Below, in pieces: positions 9,701 through 17,357 of a stretch of 64,000 nt of DNA (position 1 is the first letter of the stretch; every line of letters starts with the position of its first letter). Position numbers and translations under genes: made by a program. The DNA is from Novosphingobium silvae. Its GTDB lineage: Bacteria; Pseudomonadota; Alphaproteobacteria; Sphingomonadales; Sphingomonadaceae. Location: positions 186,001-250,000 of the forward strand of contig NZ_WVTD01000004.1 of the NCBI RefSeq assembly GCF_009856825.1, given 5' to 3'. The notes beneath the pieces are model-generated. The model did not search any database, had not been told where the DNA came from, and saw only the letters and a list, made by a program, of their open reading frames with translations.

Positions 9701-11513
9701 CCGCCACATCTTCCTCGATCCCGATCCCGACCCGGCCGCCAGCTGGAAGGAACGCCGCCGCCTGTTCGACCTGCCGGTTTCCAGCTGGGAGGACTATGAC
9801 AAGGCGTTGATCTCGAAGGGAGGCGGGGTCTTCCCGCGCAAGCTGAAGTCCATCCCGCTGAGCGACGAAGTTCGCGCGGTGCTGGGGATCGACGCGCGCG
9901 AGATGGATCCCGACGCGCTCATCACCGCGATCCTGAAGGCGCCGGTGGACCTGCTCTGGTTCGGCGGCATCGGCACTTACGTGAAGGCATCCTCCGAGAA
10001 CAACGTCCAGGTGGGCGATCCCACCAACGACGCGCTGCGGGTCAGCGGCAACGAAGTGCGCGCGAAAGTCATCGGCGAGGGTGCGAACCTTGGCGTGACG
10101 CAGGCGGGCCGCATCGAGTTCGCGCAACTCGGCAGCGACGGGCGCGGGGGGCGCATCAACGCCGACTTCATCGACAACTCCGCCGGGGTCGACTGTTCGG
10201 ACAACGAGGTCAACATCAAGATCGCGCTGGCCGCGGCCCGGCGGGCGGGCAAGCTGACCGAGAGCGCGCGCGTGAAACTGCTGCGCTCGATGACCGACGA
10301 CGTCGCCGCGCTGGTGCTCGAGGACAACCGCCTCCAGGCGCTCGCCCTCTCGATCGCGCAACGGGGCGGGGCGCAGGTCATGCCCTCGCAGATCCGCCTC
10401 ATCGAGACGCTGGAGGAAGGCGGCCATCTCGACCGCCGGACCGAGGGCCTTGCCGACAACGACGTGCTTGCCCGGCGCGCGCAGGACGGGGCCGGGCTGA
10501 CCCGCCCCGAACTCGCGGTGCTGCTCTCCAGCGGCAAGCTGGTCCTGCAGGCCGCGATCGAGCGCAGCGACCTTGCGACCGACCCCAGCCTCACCGACGT
10601 GCTTCTCGGCGCCTTCCCCGAGGCGATGCAGAAGAAGTACGCCAGGTACATCAAGAGCCATCGCCTCGCGGGCGAGATCATCGCGACCAAGCTTGCCAAC
10701 CGCATCGTCAACCGCCTCGGCATCATCACGCCTTTCGAGCTGGCCGAGGAGGAAGGCGTCGACCTGGCGCAGATCGCCGCCGCCTTCGCGCTGGCCGACC
10801 GGCTGTTCGGCCTCGAGGCCATGTGGGAGCGACTGGAAGCCGCGCCCATGGCCGAGACGGCGCGCCTTACGCTGTTCGACATGGTGGCGAATGCGGTGCG
10901 GGGCCACATGGCCGATCTCCTGCGCGCGGGAGCGGGACGGGTGGCGCCCTTCGAACTGGCCGAGAGGCTGGAGAAAGGCATTTCCGCGCTCGCCACCGAC
11001 ACGGCCGAGCTGCTGCGCGAGCGCACGCGCGCCCATTCGCGCAAGCTGCGCGGCGGCCTTGCAGACGCGGGCGTGCCGGACGATCTCGTTTCAGAAGTGG
11101 GGCTGCTGTTCGACCTCGACGGCGCGGTGGGAGTGGCTGCGCTGGCCGCCGAGACAAGCATCGCGCCCCGGCGCCTCACTGCCGCCTTCACGCATATCGG
11201 CGATGGCCTGGGTCTCGACTGGGCGCAGGCGAGCGCGGCCATGATGAGCCCGTCCGATCCCTGGGAGCGTCTCCTCGTCGCCGGGCTGGCGCGCGATTTC
11301 CAGCAGATGCGGCTCGATTTCCTGCGCACCATCGCCCGCACCAAGGGCGGCCGCAACGATCCGCTCGCCGCGACGCAGGAGTGGGAGCGCGAGCACAAGC
11401 GCGCGATCGACGCTTTCCGCGCGATCGTGAACCGGGCCGAGAATGCGGTGGCGATCACGCCCGCGATGCTGGCGCAGGTCGCCAGCCAGGCCCGCAACCT
11501 GCTGGGCCGATGA
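6741..11513 (+). CDS. gdhZ: NAD-specific glutamate dehydrogenase, large (about 180 kDa) type
   Basis: Oxidatively deaminates glutamate to 2-oxoglutarate and ammonia. At 1590 residues it has the length of the large bacterial NAD-GDH class. N-terminal regulatory ACT-like regions (VNDDMPFLVDSVAAAV) precede the catalytic segment near residue 790-830, GPVARGGLRWSDRRDDFR and KGGFYPK, then FGGIGTY and GEGANLGVTQAGR of the NAD-binding part. The ATG at 6741 has GGAG at 6731-6734, so I prefer it to in-frame starts further upstream. It stands alone; the 288-bp upstream gap holds no other gene I can recognise. In Caulobacter the homologue GdhZ is tied to cell-division control. Confidence 0.95.
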   Translation: MSAGERTVPGKARTSKKRGAKASGAFHKQIVEHLCGALLPGEIADGPGGASAWIEEVAPFVLAAAQQRVPGEPVIELASVSGERRVLRIAIVNDDMPFLVDSVAAAVADAGLVIDRLVHPVLSVQRDAKGGLTGLPDDAVEGTVRESMIYVETARADARQRRVLLRSLETTLADVRAAVADWPLMVEAMRADAGRIDDEEGAELLRWFADGMLTQLGHVTRRRNGNRSDLLGVCRNDEQDLLSDASYERAFRAFDEQLAQGAVQAPLAIKANRIATVHRRVPLDLFLVPVIEKGKVAALSVHAGLWTSAALAAAPDRVPRLRGQLATFSQRLELDPTGHTGKALSHALTSLPHDLVMGLGEADVERLAMTMTGLVDRPRPRLVITRSPLMRHLYAFVWLQRDMLSTQVQRRIQAMIEEAADAKTLDWSLHVEAGNLAMLRYTLDVREREHEPSEADLDHALQVMLRGWTEAVEAALATTMEPGRAAAVAGRYADAFPMGYRSDNGAAEAALDITYLRRIVLDEASDTERAQTHRDVRFMTREDDPENVLRLKIYQSEGALALSDAVPALENFGFRVLAEMPTGLERGRLGTIHDFYLEPVSGRPVQEVLELAHPIEDALRRVLNGAGENDAFNRLVPGLGLGQNEVNWLRAWYRYLRQAGTHFGIPTVVDALQGAPQVTRAIVDLFRALHDPAFEGDRDEARQRAEEEIRTGLAGVSAINDDRLLRAYRDIVLAMLRTNAFAPAGQVALAFKFDSALVPGLPKPVPWREIFVYSPRVEGIHLRAGPVARGGLRWSDRRDDFRVEILGLMKAQRVKNAVIVPTGAKGGFYPKQLPDPARDRAAWAAEGQASYEIFVDTLLSITDNIADEKVVHPAGVVVRDGEDPYFVVAADKGTAKFSDVANGIAERREFWLDDAFASGGSNGYDHKAMGITAKGAWLSVQRHFLEMGVDVQADPVQVAGCGDMSGDVFGNGMLLSKALKLVAAFDHRHIFLDPDPDPAASWKERRRLFDLPVSSWEDYDKALISKGGGVFPRKLKSIPLSDEVRAVLGIDAREMDPDALITAILKAPVDLLWFGGIGTYVKASSENNVQVGDPTNDALRVSGNEVRAKVIGEGANLGVTQAGRIEFAQLGSDGRGGRINADFIDNSAGVDCSDNEVNIKIALAAARRAGKLTESARVKLLRSMTDDVAALVLEDNRLQALALSIAQRGGAQVMPSQIRLIETLEEGGHLDRRTEGLADNDVLARRAQDGAGLTRPELAVLLSSGKLVLQAAIERSDLATDPSLTDVLLGAFPEAMQKKYARYIKSHRLAGEIIATKLANRIVNRLGIITPFELAEEEGVDLAQIAAAFALADRLFGLEAMWERLEAAPMAETARLTLFDMVANAVRGHMADLLRAGAGRVAPFELAERLEKGISALATDTAELLRERTRAHSRKLRGGLADAGVPDDLVSEVGLLFDLDGAVGVAALAAETSIAPRRLTAAFTHIGDGLGLDWAQASAAMMSPSDPWERLLVAGLARDFQQMRLDFLRTIARTKGGRNDPLAATQEWEREHKRAIDAFRAIVNRAENAVAITPAMLAQVASQARNLLGR

Positions 11514-11520
11514 CAAAGGG

Positions 11521-11548
11521 CTTCCCCTTCCCGGGTGGGGAGGGGAAG
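11521..11548. terminator. Inverted repeat between convergent genes
   Basis: CTTCCCCTTCCC and GGGGAGGGGAAG form an almost perfect GC-rich hairpin with a GGGT loop between the 3' ends of the glutamate dehydrogenase and HAD genes. It could serve both directions, but there is no clear T-run on either side, so its role as a terminator is tentative. Confidence 0.45.
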
Positions 11549-11553
11549 AGCCG

Positions 11554-12264
11554 TCAGCTCTCGGTAGGTGCCAGCAGCAGGTCGCGAAGGGCCGTGAGGC
11601 TGGGCAGGACCCGGGCGGCGGCCATGGTCTGCTCCTCGGTCGCGGGGAGCAGGTCGGGCACCATGACGGTGGCGATGCCCGCCGCAACTGCCGAGCTGAC
11701 GCCGGCGTAGCTGTCCTCCACCGCCACGCAGTCGGCGGGATCCACGCCGAGGCGGCTCGCGGCAAGGAGATAGGGTTCGGGATGCGGCTTGGGGTGCGTC
11801 ACGTCGCTGCGGGTAACCACGGCGTCGAAATAATGCAGCAGCCCCGCCCGCTCAAGCCGGGCCTGTGCCTTCCCGCCTTCCGTCGAAGTGCAGAGCGCCA
11901 GCTTCACGCCAGCGTCGCGGAAGTGATCGAGGATGACCTCAGCCCCGGGGCGCAGCGGCAGGCCAGCCTCCACCGACGCCTCGAACAGCGCGTCCGATTC
12001 GGCGTAGAAGCGGTCCAGCGGGAAGTCCGGGCCGAGCCGCTCGGCCAGCATCCGCCGGTTCGCGTCACGGTTGATGCCGATCATCGCGGCAAGGACATCG
12101 GGCTCCATCGGCCAGCCCAGCGCGTGCCCGGTTTCCTCGAAGGCGCGGTGCTGCGCCGCTTCGCTTTCCAGCAGGGTGCCGTCCATGTCGAAGATCGCGG
12201 CGCGGATCGGATCGGGCAGGGCGGGGGTGCGAGCGGATTGGGAGATGGTGGCCATGCCTTCCAT
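11554..12264 (-). CDS. HAD-superfamily phosphatase/phosphomutase-like hydrolase
   Basis: A 236-residue subclass-I HAD protein. Motif I is IFDMDGTLLESE with the nucleophilic Asp, motif II is CTSTEG, the motif III Lys is in HPKPHPEPYLLAA, and motif IV is CVAVEDSYAGV. This layout matches the beta-phosphoglucomutase/phosphoglycolate phosphatase group, but the cap gives no clear substrate. The start may be the ATG at 12255 three codons downstream. It converges on the glutamate dehydrogenase gene and lies 100 bp beyond astB on the same strand. No functional link to either neighbour is evident. Confidence 0.85.
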   Translation of the reverse strand: MEGMATISQSARTPALPDPIRAAIFDMDGTLLESEAAQHRAFEETGHALGWPMEPDVLAAMIGINRDANRRMLAERLGPDFPLDRFYAESDALFEASVEAGLPLRPGAEVILDHFRDAGVKLALCTSTEGGKAQARLERAGLLHYFDAVVTRSDVTHPKPHPEPYLLAASRLGVDPADCVAVEDSYAGVSSAVAAGIATVMVPDLLPATEEQTMAAARVLPSLTALRDLLLAPTES

Positions 12265-12364
12265 ATGAGGTGGGTTTGTGGATCGACGATTGCAAAAACA
12301 GATTGGAAGGTTCGCTTTCGCGCATTCCGCTGGTGAAAGCCGCCGCCATCGCGGCGGCTCTTGC

Positions 12365-13627
12365 TCAGAACTCCGCCCGGTTCAGCTCGGATAGGCCGAG
12401 CTCTATGCAGAGCGCGGTGCGCGCTTCCACGCAGGCGCGCCAGAGCGCCGGGTCGGCAAGGTCCTCCACCGCGATGCGTTCGGGCCACAGGCGCGAGACG
12501 AGCGCTTCGACGAGATCGAGCTTGTCCGCGCTCGCCATGAAGCGCGGGTCGATGGTGGCAGGGTCCGCTACCACGCGCAGGCGCAGGCAGGCGGGGCCGC
12601 CGCCATTGGCCATGCTTTCGCGAAGATCGTGGACGAAGAGGTGGCGCACGGGCCCGTTCCCGGCGACATGGGCCTCCAGCCAGCGCCAGACCGACGGTGT
12701 CTCGCGCGCTTCGCTTGGCAGGACGAGCGCCATCTCGCCCGAGGGCAGCGTGACCAGCTGGGCGTTGAACAGGTACGATGCGATCGCGTCGGCCAGGCTT
12801 ACCTCGGCAGCGGGAACCTCGACGATCTCCACTTCCGGCAGCTTCTCGCGCAGCTCCGCGTAAAACCTGTCGCGCTCGGCGAAGGCGAGTTCGTGCGTGA
12901 ACAGCACCCGCTCGTTGGCGACGGCGACGACGTCGTTGTGGAACGCGCCTGCCGCGATCGCCTCGTCCGACTGGCGCGCGAACACGGTGCGTTCGCCTGC
13001 CAAGCCGTGGATGCGCGCCACCGCCTCGCTCGCCTCGCGGTGCTGGCGGGCGGGGAAGGCGCCCCCGGCGACGCCGTAGACGAAGACCTCGACCCCGGGC
13101 GATCCGTGCCCTGCGCACAGGCGCATGTGGTTGGCCGCGCCTTCGTCCCCGAAAGGAGCCGGGACGGGCGGGTAGACGACGAAATGGTCTTGCGAGGCGA
13201 AGGCGAGCCGCAGCTGCGCCAGCGTCTCGCGCCATTCGTGACTGCGGTGCGGCATCGTGACGAGGTTCGCCGCCGTCAGATGGCAGCGTCCGTCCGCGGT
13301 GTCCGGCGCGGGCGAGACGGTGGCGGCATTGGCCGCCCACATCGAGGAGGCCGACATGGCATTTGCGCGCAGTACCGCGCTTGCCGCCTCCATGTCCGTG
13401 CCCAGGCGGCGTAGCCAGCCCTCGTCCGGGCGGCGCTGGGGCAGGAAGAAACCCTGTGGCAGGCCCCGCTCCAGGTTCGCGCGCATCTTCGCCAGTCCCT
13501 GAAGCGCTGCCGCACGCGGAGCCGAGACCCTGCCGAAGTTCCTGGCCGAAGCGAGATTGCCGAGGCTCAGCCCGGCGTAGTTGTGGCTGGGGCCGACGAT
13601 GCCGTCGAAGTTGATCTCGGTGAGCAT
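12365..13627 (-). CDS. astB: N-succinylarginine dihydrolase AstB
   Basis: Second enzyme of the arginine succinyltransferase pathway: hydrolyses N2-succinylarginine to N2-succinylornithine, CO2 and ammonia in the cytosol. The N-terminus NFDGIVGPSHNYAGLSLGN is diagnostic for AstB, and the C-terminal GGPACLRLRV carries the conserved catalytic Cys of this amidinotransferase-fold family. The ATG at 13627 gives 420 residues, normal for the family; upstream codons lack family sequence. It is the last gene of the ast operon, 81 bp after astA. Confidence 0.96.
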   Translation of the reverse strand: MLTEINFDGIVGPSHNYAGLSLGNLASARNFGRVSAPRAAALQGLAKMRANLERGLPQGFFLPQRRPDEGWLRRLGTDMEAASAVLRANAMSASSMWAANAATVSPAPDTADGRCHLTAANLVTMPHRSHEWRETLAQLRLAFASQDHFVVYPPVPAPFGDEGAANHMRLCAGHGSPGVEVFVYGVAGGAFPARQHREASEAVARIHGLAGERTVFARQSDEAIAAGAFHNDVVAVANERVLFTHELAFAERDRFYAELREKLPEVEIVEVPAAEVSLADAIASYLFNAQLVTLPSGEMALVLPSEARETPSVWRWLEAHVAGNGPVRHLFVHDLRESMANGGGPACLRLRVVADPATIDPRFMASADKLDLVEALVSRLWPERIAVEDLADPALWRACVEARTALCIELGLSELNRAEF

Positions 13628-13708
13628 GGAGCCGGGCCTATCCTTCGAAGGGGAGGGGGGAAGTCGCTTTCGCGCGCCGCCGTGCGGACGCATGCGGTAT
13701 GCCCCCGC

Positions 13709-14722
13709 TCACGTCACGGCCGGCGCGTAAGTGATCGCGTCCCCGGCGCTCACGCCGAGCAGGGCCGCCGCGCCTTCGTCGAGCGAGCCGTCCTGGCCCA
13801 CCTGGCCGAGGCAGACGCGGAAGTCCGCCAGCCGGCCCGTCGCGACCAGGTGCGCAGGCTCGCCCACCGCAGGCGCCAGCGCCGAAACGCTGACCATGCG
13901 CGCATCGCGGATGGTGCGGATCTGGTCGGTGCGCGCGATCATCGTCGGGCCCCCGTCGAAGATGTCGACATAGTTCTGGAAAGCGAAGCCCTCGCTTTCC
14001 AGCATGCGCATCGCCGGGCGACCGGAGTAGTGGGGCTGGCCCATCACCTGCCGCGCCGCTTCGGACAGAAGGGCGGTGTAGATGGGGTGCTTGGGCATGA
14101 GATCGGCGATGAACTGGTTGCCGTGCTTGCCGTTGAACTCGTCCGCGTCGCGAAAGCTCATGTCGAAGAAGCGCCCGGCAAGCCCGTCCCAGAACGGCGA
14201 GTTGCCGGCATCGTCGATGGCGCCGCGCAGTTCGGCCAGCGTCGTGTCGCCGAAGCGGTTGCGGTGCATGGCGATGAACAGGTAGCGGCTGCGCGCCAGC
14301 AGCTTGCCGATGCCCGCCGAACGCTCCGCCGCATCGAGGTAGAGGCCGCCCACTTCGCTCGCCCCGTCAAGATCGGTGCACAGCGTCAGCATCTCGGCGC
14401 GAAACGTGCGGTCCAGTTCCTTCGAATGCTGGGTGATCCGCCCGATCCGGTAGGAGTAGAACGGCAGCTCCATCCCCACTTGCGAAAAGGCCTGGCAGGT
14501 GCCCCGCACCTTGCCCTCGGATGTGTCCTCCAGGATGAAGACGAAGAGATCGTCGGCAATCTTGCCGTCGTCGCGCGCGAAGCTTTTCGCGGCGCGCTCC
14601 AGCTTGGCCCGGAGCGTCGGCCGGTCGGGCGGGAGGTTGGTGAAGCCGCCGCCGGTGCCCTTGGCCATGCGATAGAGCGCCTCGAGGTCCTTCTCGCGCG
14701 CGGTTCTCAGCAGAAAGGTCAT
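13709..14722 (-). CDS. astA: Arginine N-succinyltransferase AstA
   Basis: First enzyme of the AST pathway: transfers succinyl from succinyl-CoA to arginine. The family start RTAREKDLEALYRMAKGTG leads into GGFTNLPPD, and LYLDAAERSAGIGKLLA in the middle is the acyl-CoA-binding region of this GNAT-like family. It has 337 residues and appears full-length. Its ATG overlaps the stop of the upstream M20 hydrolase (ATGA at 14719-14722), implying translational coupling. A single astA is present, so no heteromeric AruF/AruG pair is encoded here. Confidence 0.96.
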   Translation of the reverse strand: MTFLLRTAREKDLEALYRMAKGTGGGFTNLPPDRPTLRAKLERAAKSFARDDGKIADDLFVFILEDTSEGKVRGTCQAFSQVGMELPFYSYRIGRITQHSKELDRTFRAEMLTLCTDLDGASEVGGLYLDAAERSAGIGKLLARSRYLFIAMHRNRFGDTTLAELRGAIDDAGNSPFWDGLAGRFFDMSFRDADEFNGKHGNQFIADLMPKHPIYTALLSEAARQVMGQPHYSGRPAMRMLESEGFAFQNYVDIFDGGPTMIARTDQIRTIRDARMVSVSALAPAVGEPAHLVATGRLADFRVCLGQVGQDGSLDEGAAALLGVSAGDAITYAPAVT

Positions 14723-15936
14723 GCGGCAAGGCCTTCGCGCTCAAGGCGGTGCATGACCAGCGCGGTCAGCCGGGCGCGGGCATCCAGGGAACTGGCGATC
14801 ATGAACTCCTGTGGCGAATGGATCGAGCCGCCCAGCGCGCCCATCGTGTCGAGCACGGGCACCCCGCAGGCGGCGATGTTGTTGCCGTCGCACACGCCGC
14901 CGGTATCCTGCCAGCGCATCGGCTGGCCTCCAAGCGCGACGAGGTCGGCGGCGGCGCGGCTGGCAAGCCCGAACAGCGCCTCGGTGGCGGGCGTAACCGG
15001 TTTCGGCGGGCGCGAGACCTGGCCGTGGACATGGACCTGTACGCCATGCGCCGCGCCGACCTCAGCTGCGGTGGCATCGATCAACGCCTGCGCCTCTTGC
15101 GCCAGCGCGGGGGTGCGCGGCCGCAGGTTGAAGTGCAGGACGGCAAGGTCGGGCACGGTATTGTTGGGCGCGCCGCCCTCGATCCGCGCGGGATTGATGG
15201 TCAGCCCCTCGCGCACGGCGGCGGCGAGCCGCAGGGCAAGGTCGCTCGCCGCGACGACGGCGTTGCGGCCGTCCTGGGGATTGCGCCCGGCGTGGGCGGA
15301 GAGGCCTGTCACCACCGCGGCGTAGTTGCCCGAGCCCGGCCGGGCGCGCGCCATCGAGCCGTCGGGCAGCGCCGGCTCGTAGGTCAGGGCGGCGATCTTG
15401 TCGCGCGCAAGCTCGGCGATCAGCGCGGCGGAGGAAAGCGACCCTGTCTCCTCGTCGCTGTTGACGAGCACGTCGTAGCCGAGTGCGGGCGCCGCGTTCT
15501 CGTAGGCGGCGAGCCCTGCCAGCATCAGCGCGAGGCCGCCCTTCATGTCCGCCGTGCCCGGGCCGTTCAGAGTGTCGTCGTCCAGCCAGGTGCAGGACTG
15601 GAAGGCATGTTCGCGCGGGTAGACGGTGTCCATGTGCCCGGTCAGGAGCACGCGGCGCTCGGCACCGGGGCGGACGGACAGGACGAGGTGGCGGCCATGG
15701 CCGACTTCGCGCAGGCGCCCTGCCGCATCGACCTTCTCCACCCTGGCGGGTTCCACCAGCCTTACTTCGCCGGGAAGCTGCGCGAGCGCATCCGCAAGGT
15801 AGCCCGCCATTGCGGCCAGCCCGTCGAGATTGGCGGTGCCGCTGTTGATCGAGGCCCATTCCAGCGTGCGCGAAAGGATGGGCGCGCGTTCGATGGGGGC
15901 AAGCAGGTCCTGCTCGGAAGGGGCGAGGCCGCTCAT
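14719..15936 (-). CDS. M20-family metallohydrolase embedded in the ast operon (candidate succinylglutamate desuccinylase)
   Basis: A 405-residue zinc aminoacylase/desuccinylase-type enzyme. The M20 metal ligands are visible in order: TGHMDTVYP (His, Asp), GTADMKGG (Asp), NSDEETGS (Glu-Glu pair) and IHSPQE (His). The dimerisation domain begins near the segment VVTGLSAHAGRNPQDG. It sits between astD and astA with ATGA overlaps on both sides, so it is made together with them. Classical AstE is an M14-type enzyme; none is seen here. An M20 desuccinylase could release glutamate from succinylglutamate, but this is inference, and another N-acyl amino acid substrate is possible. Confidence 0.85.
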   Translation of the reverse strand: MSGLAPSEQDLLAPIERAPILSRTLEWASINSGTANLDGLAAMAGYLADALAQLPGEVRLVEPARVEKVDAAGRLREVGHGRHLVLSVRPGAERRVLLTGHMDTVYPREHAFQSCTWLDDDTLNGPGTADMKGGLALMLAGLAAYENAAPALGYDVLVNSDEETGSLSSAALIAELARDKIAALTYEPALPDGSMARARPGSGNYAAVVTGLSAHAGRNPQDGRNAVVAASDLALRLAAAVREGLTINPARIEGGAPNNTVPDLAVLHFNLRPRTPALAQEAQALIDATAAEVGAAHGVQVHVHGQVSRPPKPVTPATEALFGLASRAAADLVALGGQPMRWQDTGGVCDGNNIAACGVPVLDTMGALGGSIHSPQEFMIASSLDARARLTALVMHRLEREGLAA

Positions 15937-17357
15937 GCGCGCAGCCTGTCCGAGATCGCGCCCATGTTGCCGCCCGCGTGTCCGGCCTCGAAGCTGGCGA
16001 CCGGATAGGCGCAGTAGTCGGCCGCATAGTAGGCGCTGGGCCGGTGGTTCCCGCTTTCGCCCAGGCCGCCGAAGGGCATCGAGCCCGCAGCGCCCGTGGT
16101 CGGCCGGTTGCGGTTGACGACGCCTGCGCGCGATTCGAGCGCGAACCGCTCCCACAGCGCGTCGTCGGCGCTGACGAAGCCGGCGGAAAGGCCGAAGCGG
16201 GTGTTGTTGGCCGCCGCCATCGCGGCATCGAAATCGGCCACGCGGCTGACTTGCAGGACCGGCGCGAAGATCTCCTCGTCGGGGACGAACGTGCCGGTCA
16301 CGTCCAGCATTCCGGGGGTCACGAACGCGTCGGAGCGGCCCTCCACGCCGGTGAAGGGCAGGATCACTTTCGCGCCCCGGCCGGAAAGGTCGTCCACGCG
16401 GGCGCGGGCGGACCGGGCGGCGGCATCGGAGATGAGGGGGCCGATCCAGGGCTCCGGGCTCTCGTCCCAGGCGCCGATGGAAATGCGCCGGGCGAGCGCC
16501 GCCACGGCATCCACCAGCGCGGAGCCGAAGACGCTGTCGGGCACGATCAGCCGCCGCGCGCACGAGCAGCGCTGCCCGGTGGTGATGAAGGCGGACTGCA
16601 CGACCACCGCCGCCGCTTCCTCCACATCCTCGGCGTCCCACACGACCAGCGGGTTGTTGCCGCCCAGTTCGAGAGCGAGGATGACGTCCGGACGGTCCGC
16701 GAAGACGCGGCGGAAGTGCGCGCCCGCGCCCGCCGAGCCGGTGAAGAGCAGGCCGTCGATATGCCCCGCGACCAGAGCCTCGCCGGTCTCCCGCCCGCCC
16801 TGGATGCACTGGAACACGAAGGGATGGTCGGCCAGCGCTTGCGCCCAGCACTCGGCCATGGCGGCGCCCGTCGCCGGCGTCATCTCGGAAGGCTTGAAGA
16901 CCACTGTGTTGCCCGCGATCAGGGCGGGAACGATGTGGCCGTTGGGCAGGTGGCCGGGGAAGTTGAAGGGGCCGAGCACGGCCATGACGCCGTGCGGCCG
17001 GTGGCGCAGGACCGCCTCGCCGAAAGGCATGGCGCTGCGCTTCTCGCCCGCCCGCTCGGCCTGGGCGGCGATGGAAAGGCCCACCTTGCCGATCATCGAG
17101 GCGACTTCGGACTGCGTCTCCCACAAGGGCTTGCCGGTCTCGCGCGAGATGATGCGGGCGATCTCGTCCTTGCGCGCTTCCAGCGCGTCGCGGTAGCGCC
17201 CGGCCACGGCGACGCGCGTCTCGACGGGCAGCGCGCGCCATGCCGGGAAGGCGTGGCGCGCACGCAGCAGAGCGGCGGCGACGGCGTCGGCGCCTGCGCT
17301 TTCGCCTTCCCAGACGAGGTCGCCGCTGGCGGGATCGAAGGATCGCAGCATCGTCAT
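15933..17357 (-). CDS. astD: Succinylglutamate-semialdehyde dehydrogenase AstD
   Basis: NAD-dependent aldehyde dehydrogenase, fourth step of the AST pathway (succinylglutamate semialdehyde to succinylglutamate). At 474 residues it shows PFNFPGHLPNGHIVPAL (substrate/NAD region), FTGSAGAG, the catalytic Glu in LELGGNNPL and the nucleophilic Cys in TGQRCSCARR. PTTGAAGSMPFGGLGESGNH near the end is typical of AstD. ATGA overlaps join it to DUF1338 upstream and M20 downstream. The transaminase AstC that makes its substrate is not in the window; a general acetylornithine-type aminotransferase encoded elsewhere may serve. Confidence 0.95.
   Translation of the reverse strand: MTMLRSFDPASGDLVWEGESAGADAVAAALLRARHAFPAWRALPVETRVAVAGRYRDALEARKDEIARIISRETGKPLWETQSEVASMIGKVGLSIAAQAERAGEKRSAMPFGEAVLRHRPHGVMAVLGPFNFPGHLPNGHIVPALIAGNTVVFKPSEMTPATGAAMAECWAQALADHPFVFQCIQGGRETGEALVAGHIDGLLFTGSAGAGAHFRRVFADRPDVILALELGGNNPLVVWDAEDVEEAAAVVVQSAFITTGQRCSCARRLIVPDSVFGSALVDAVAALARRISIGAWDESPEPWIGPLISDAAARSARARVDDLSGRGAKVILPFTGVEGRSDAFVTPGMLDVTGTFVPDEEIFAPVLQVSRVADFDAAMAAANNTRFGLSAGFVSADDALWERFALESRAGVVNRNRPTTGAAGSMPFGGLGESGNHRPSAYYAADYCAYPVASFEAGHAGGNMGAISDRLRA

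Noticed and set aside
8937..11036. Long open frames antisense to the glutamate dehydrogenase gene
   Set aside because: High-GC shadow frames with Arg/Ala/Pro-rich, motif-free translations; the sense strand has a complete conserved enzyme.
14719..17241. A single 840-codon minus-strand frame covering both astD and the M20 gene
   Set aside because: The part upstream of 15936 is an out-of-frame, Arg-rich reading of astD; the true genes are astD (15933-17357) and M20 (14719-15936), joined by an ATGA overlap. There is no gene fusion.
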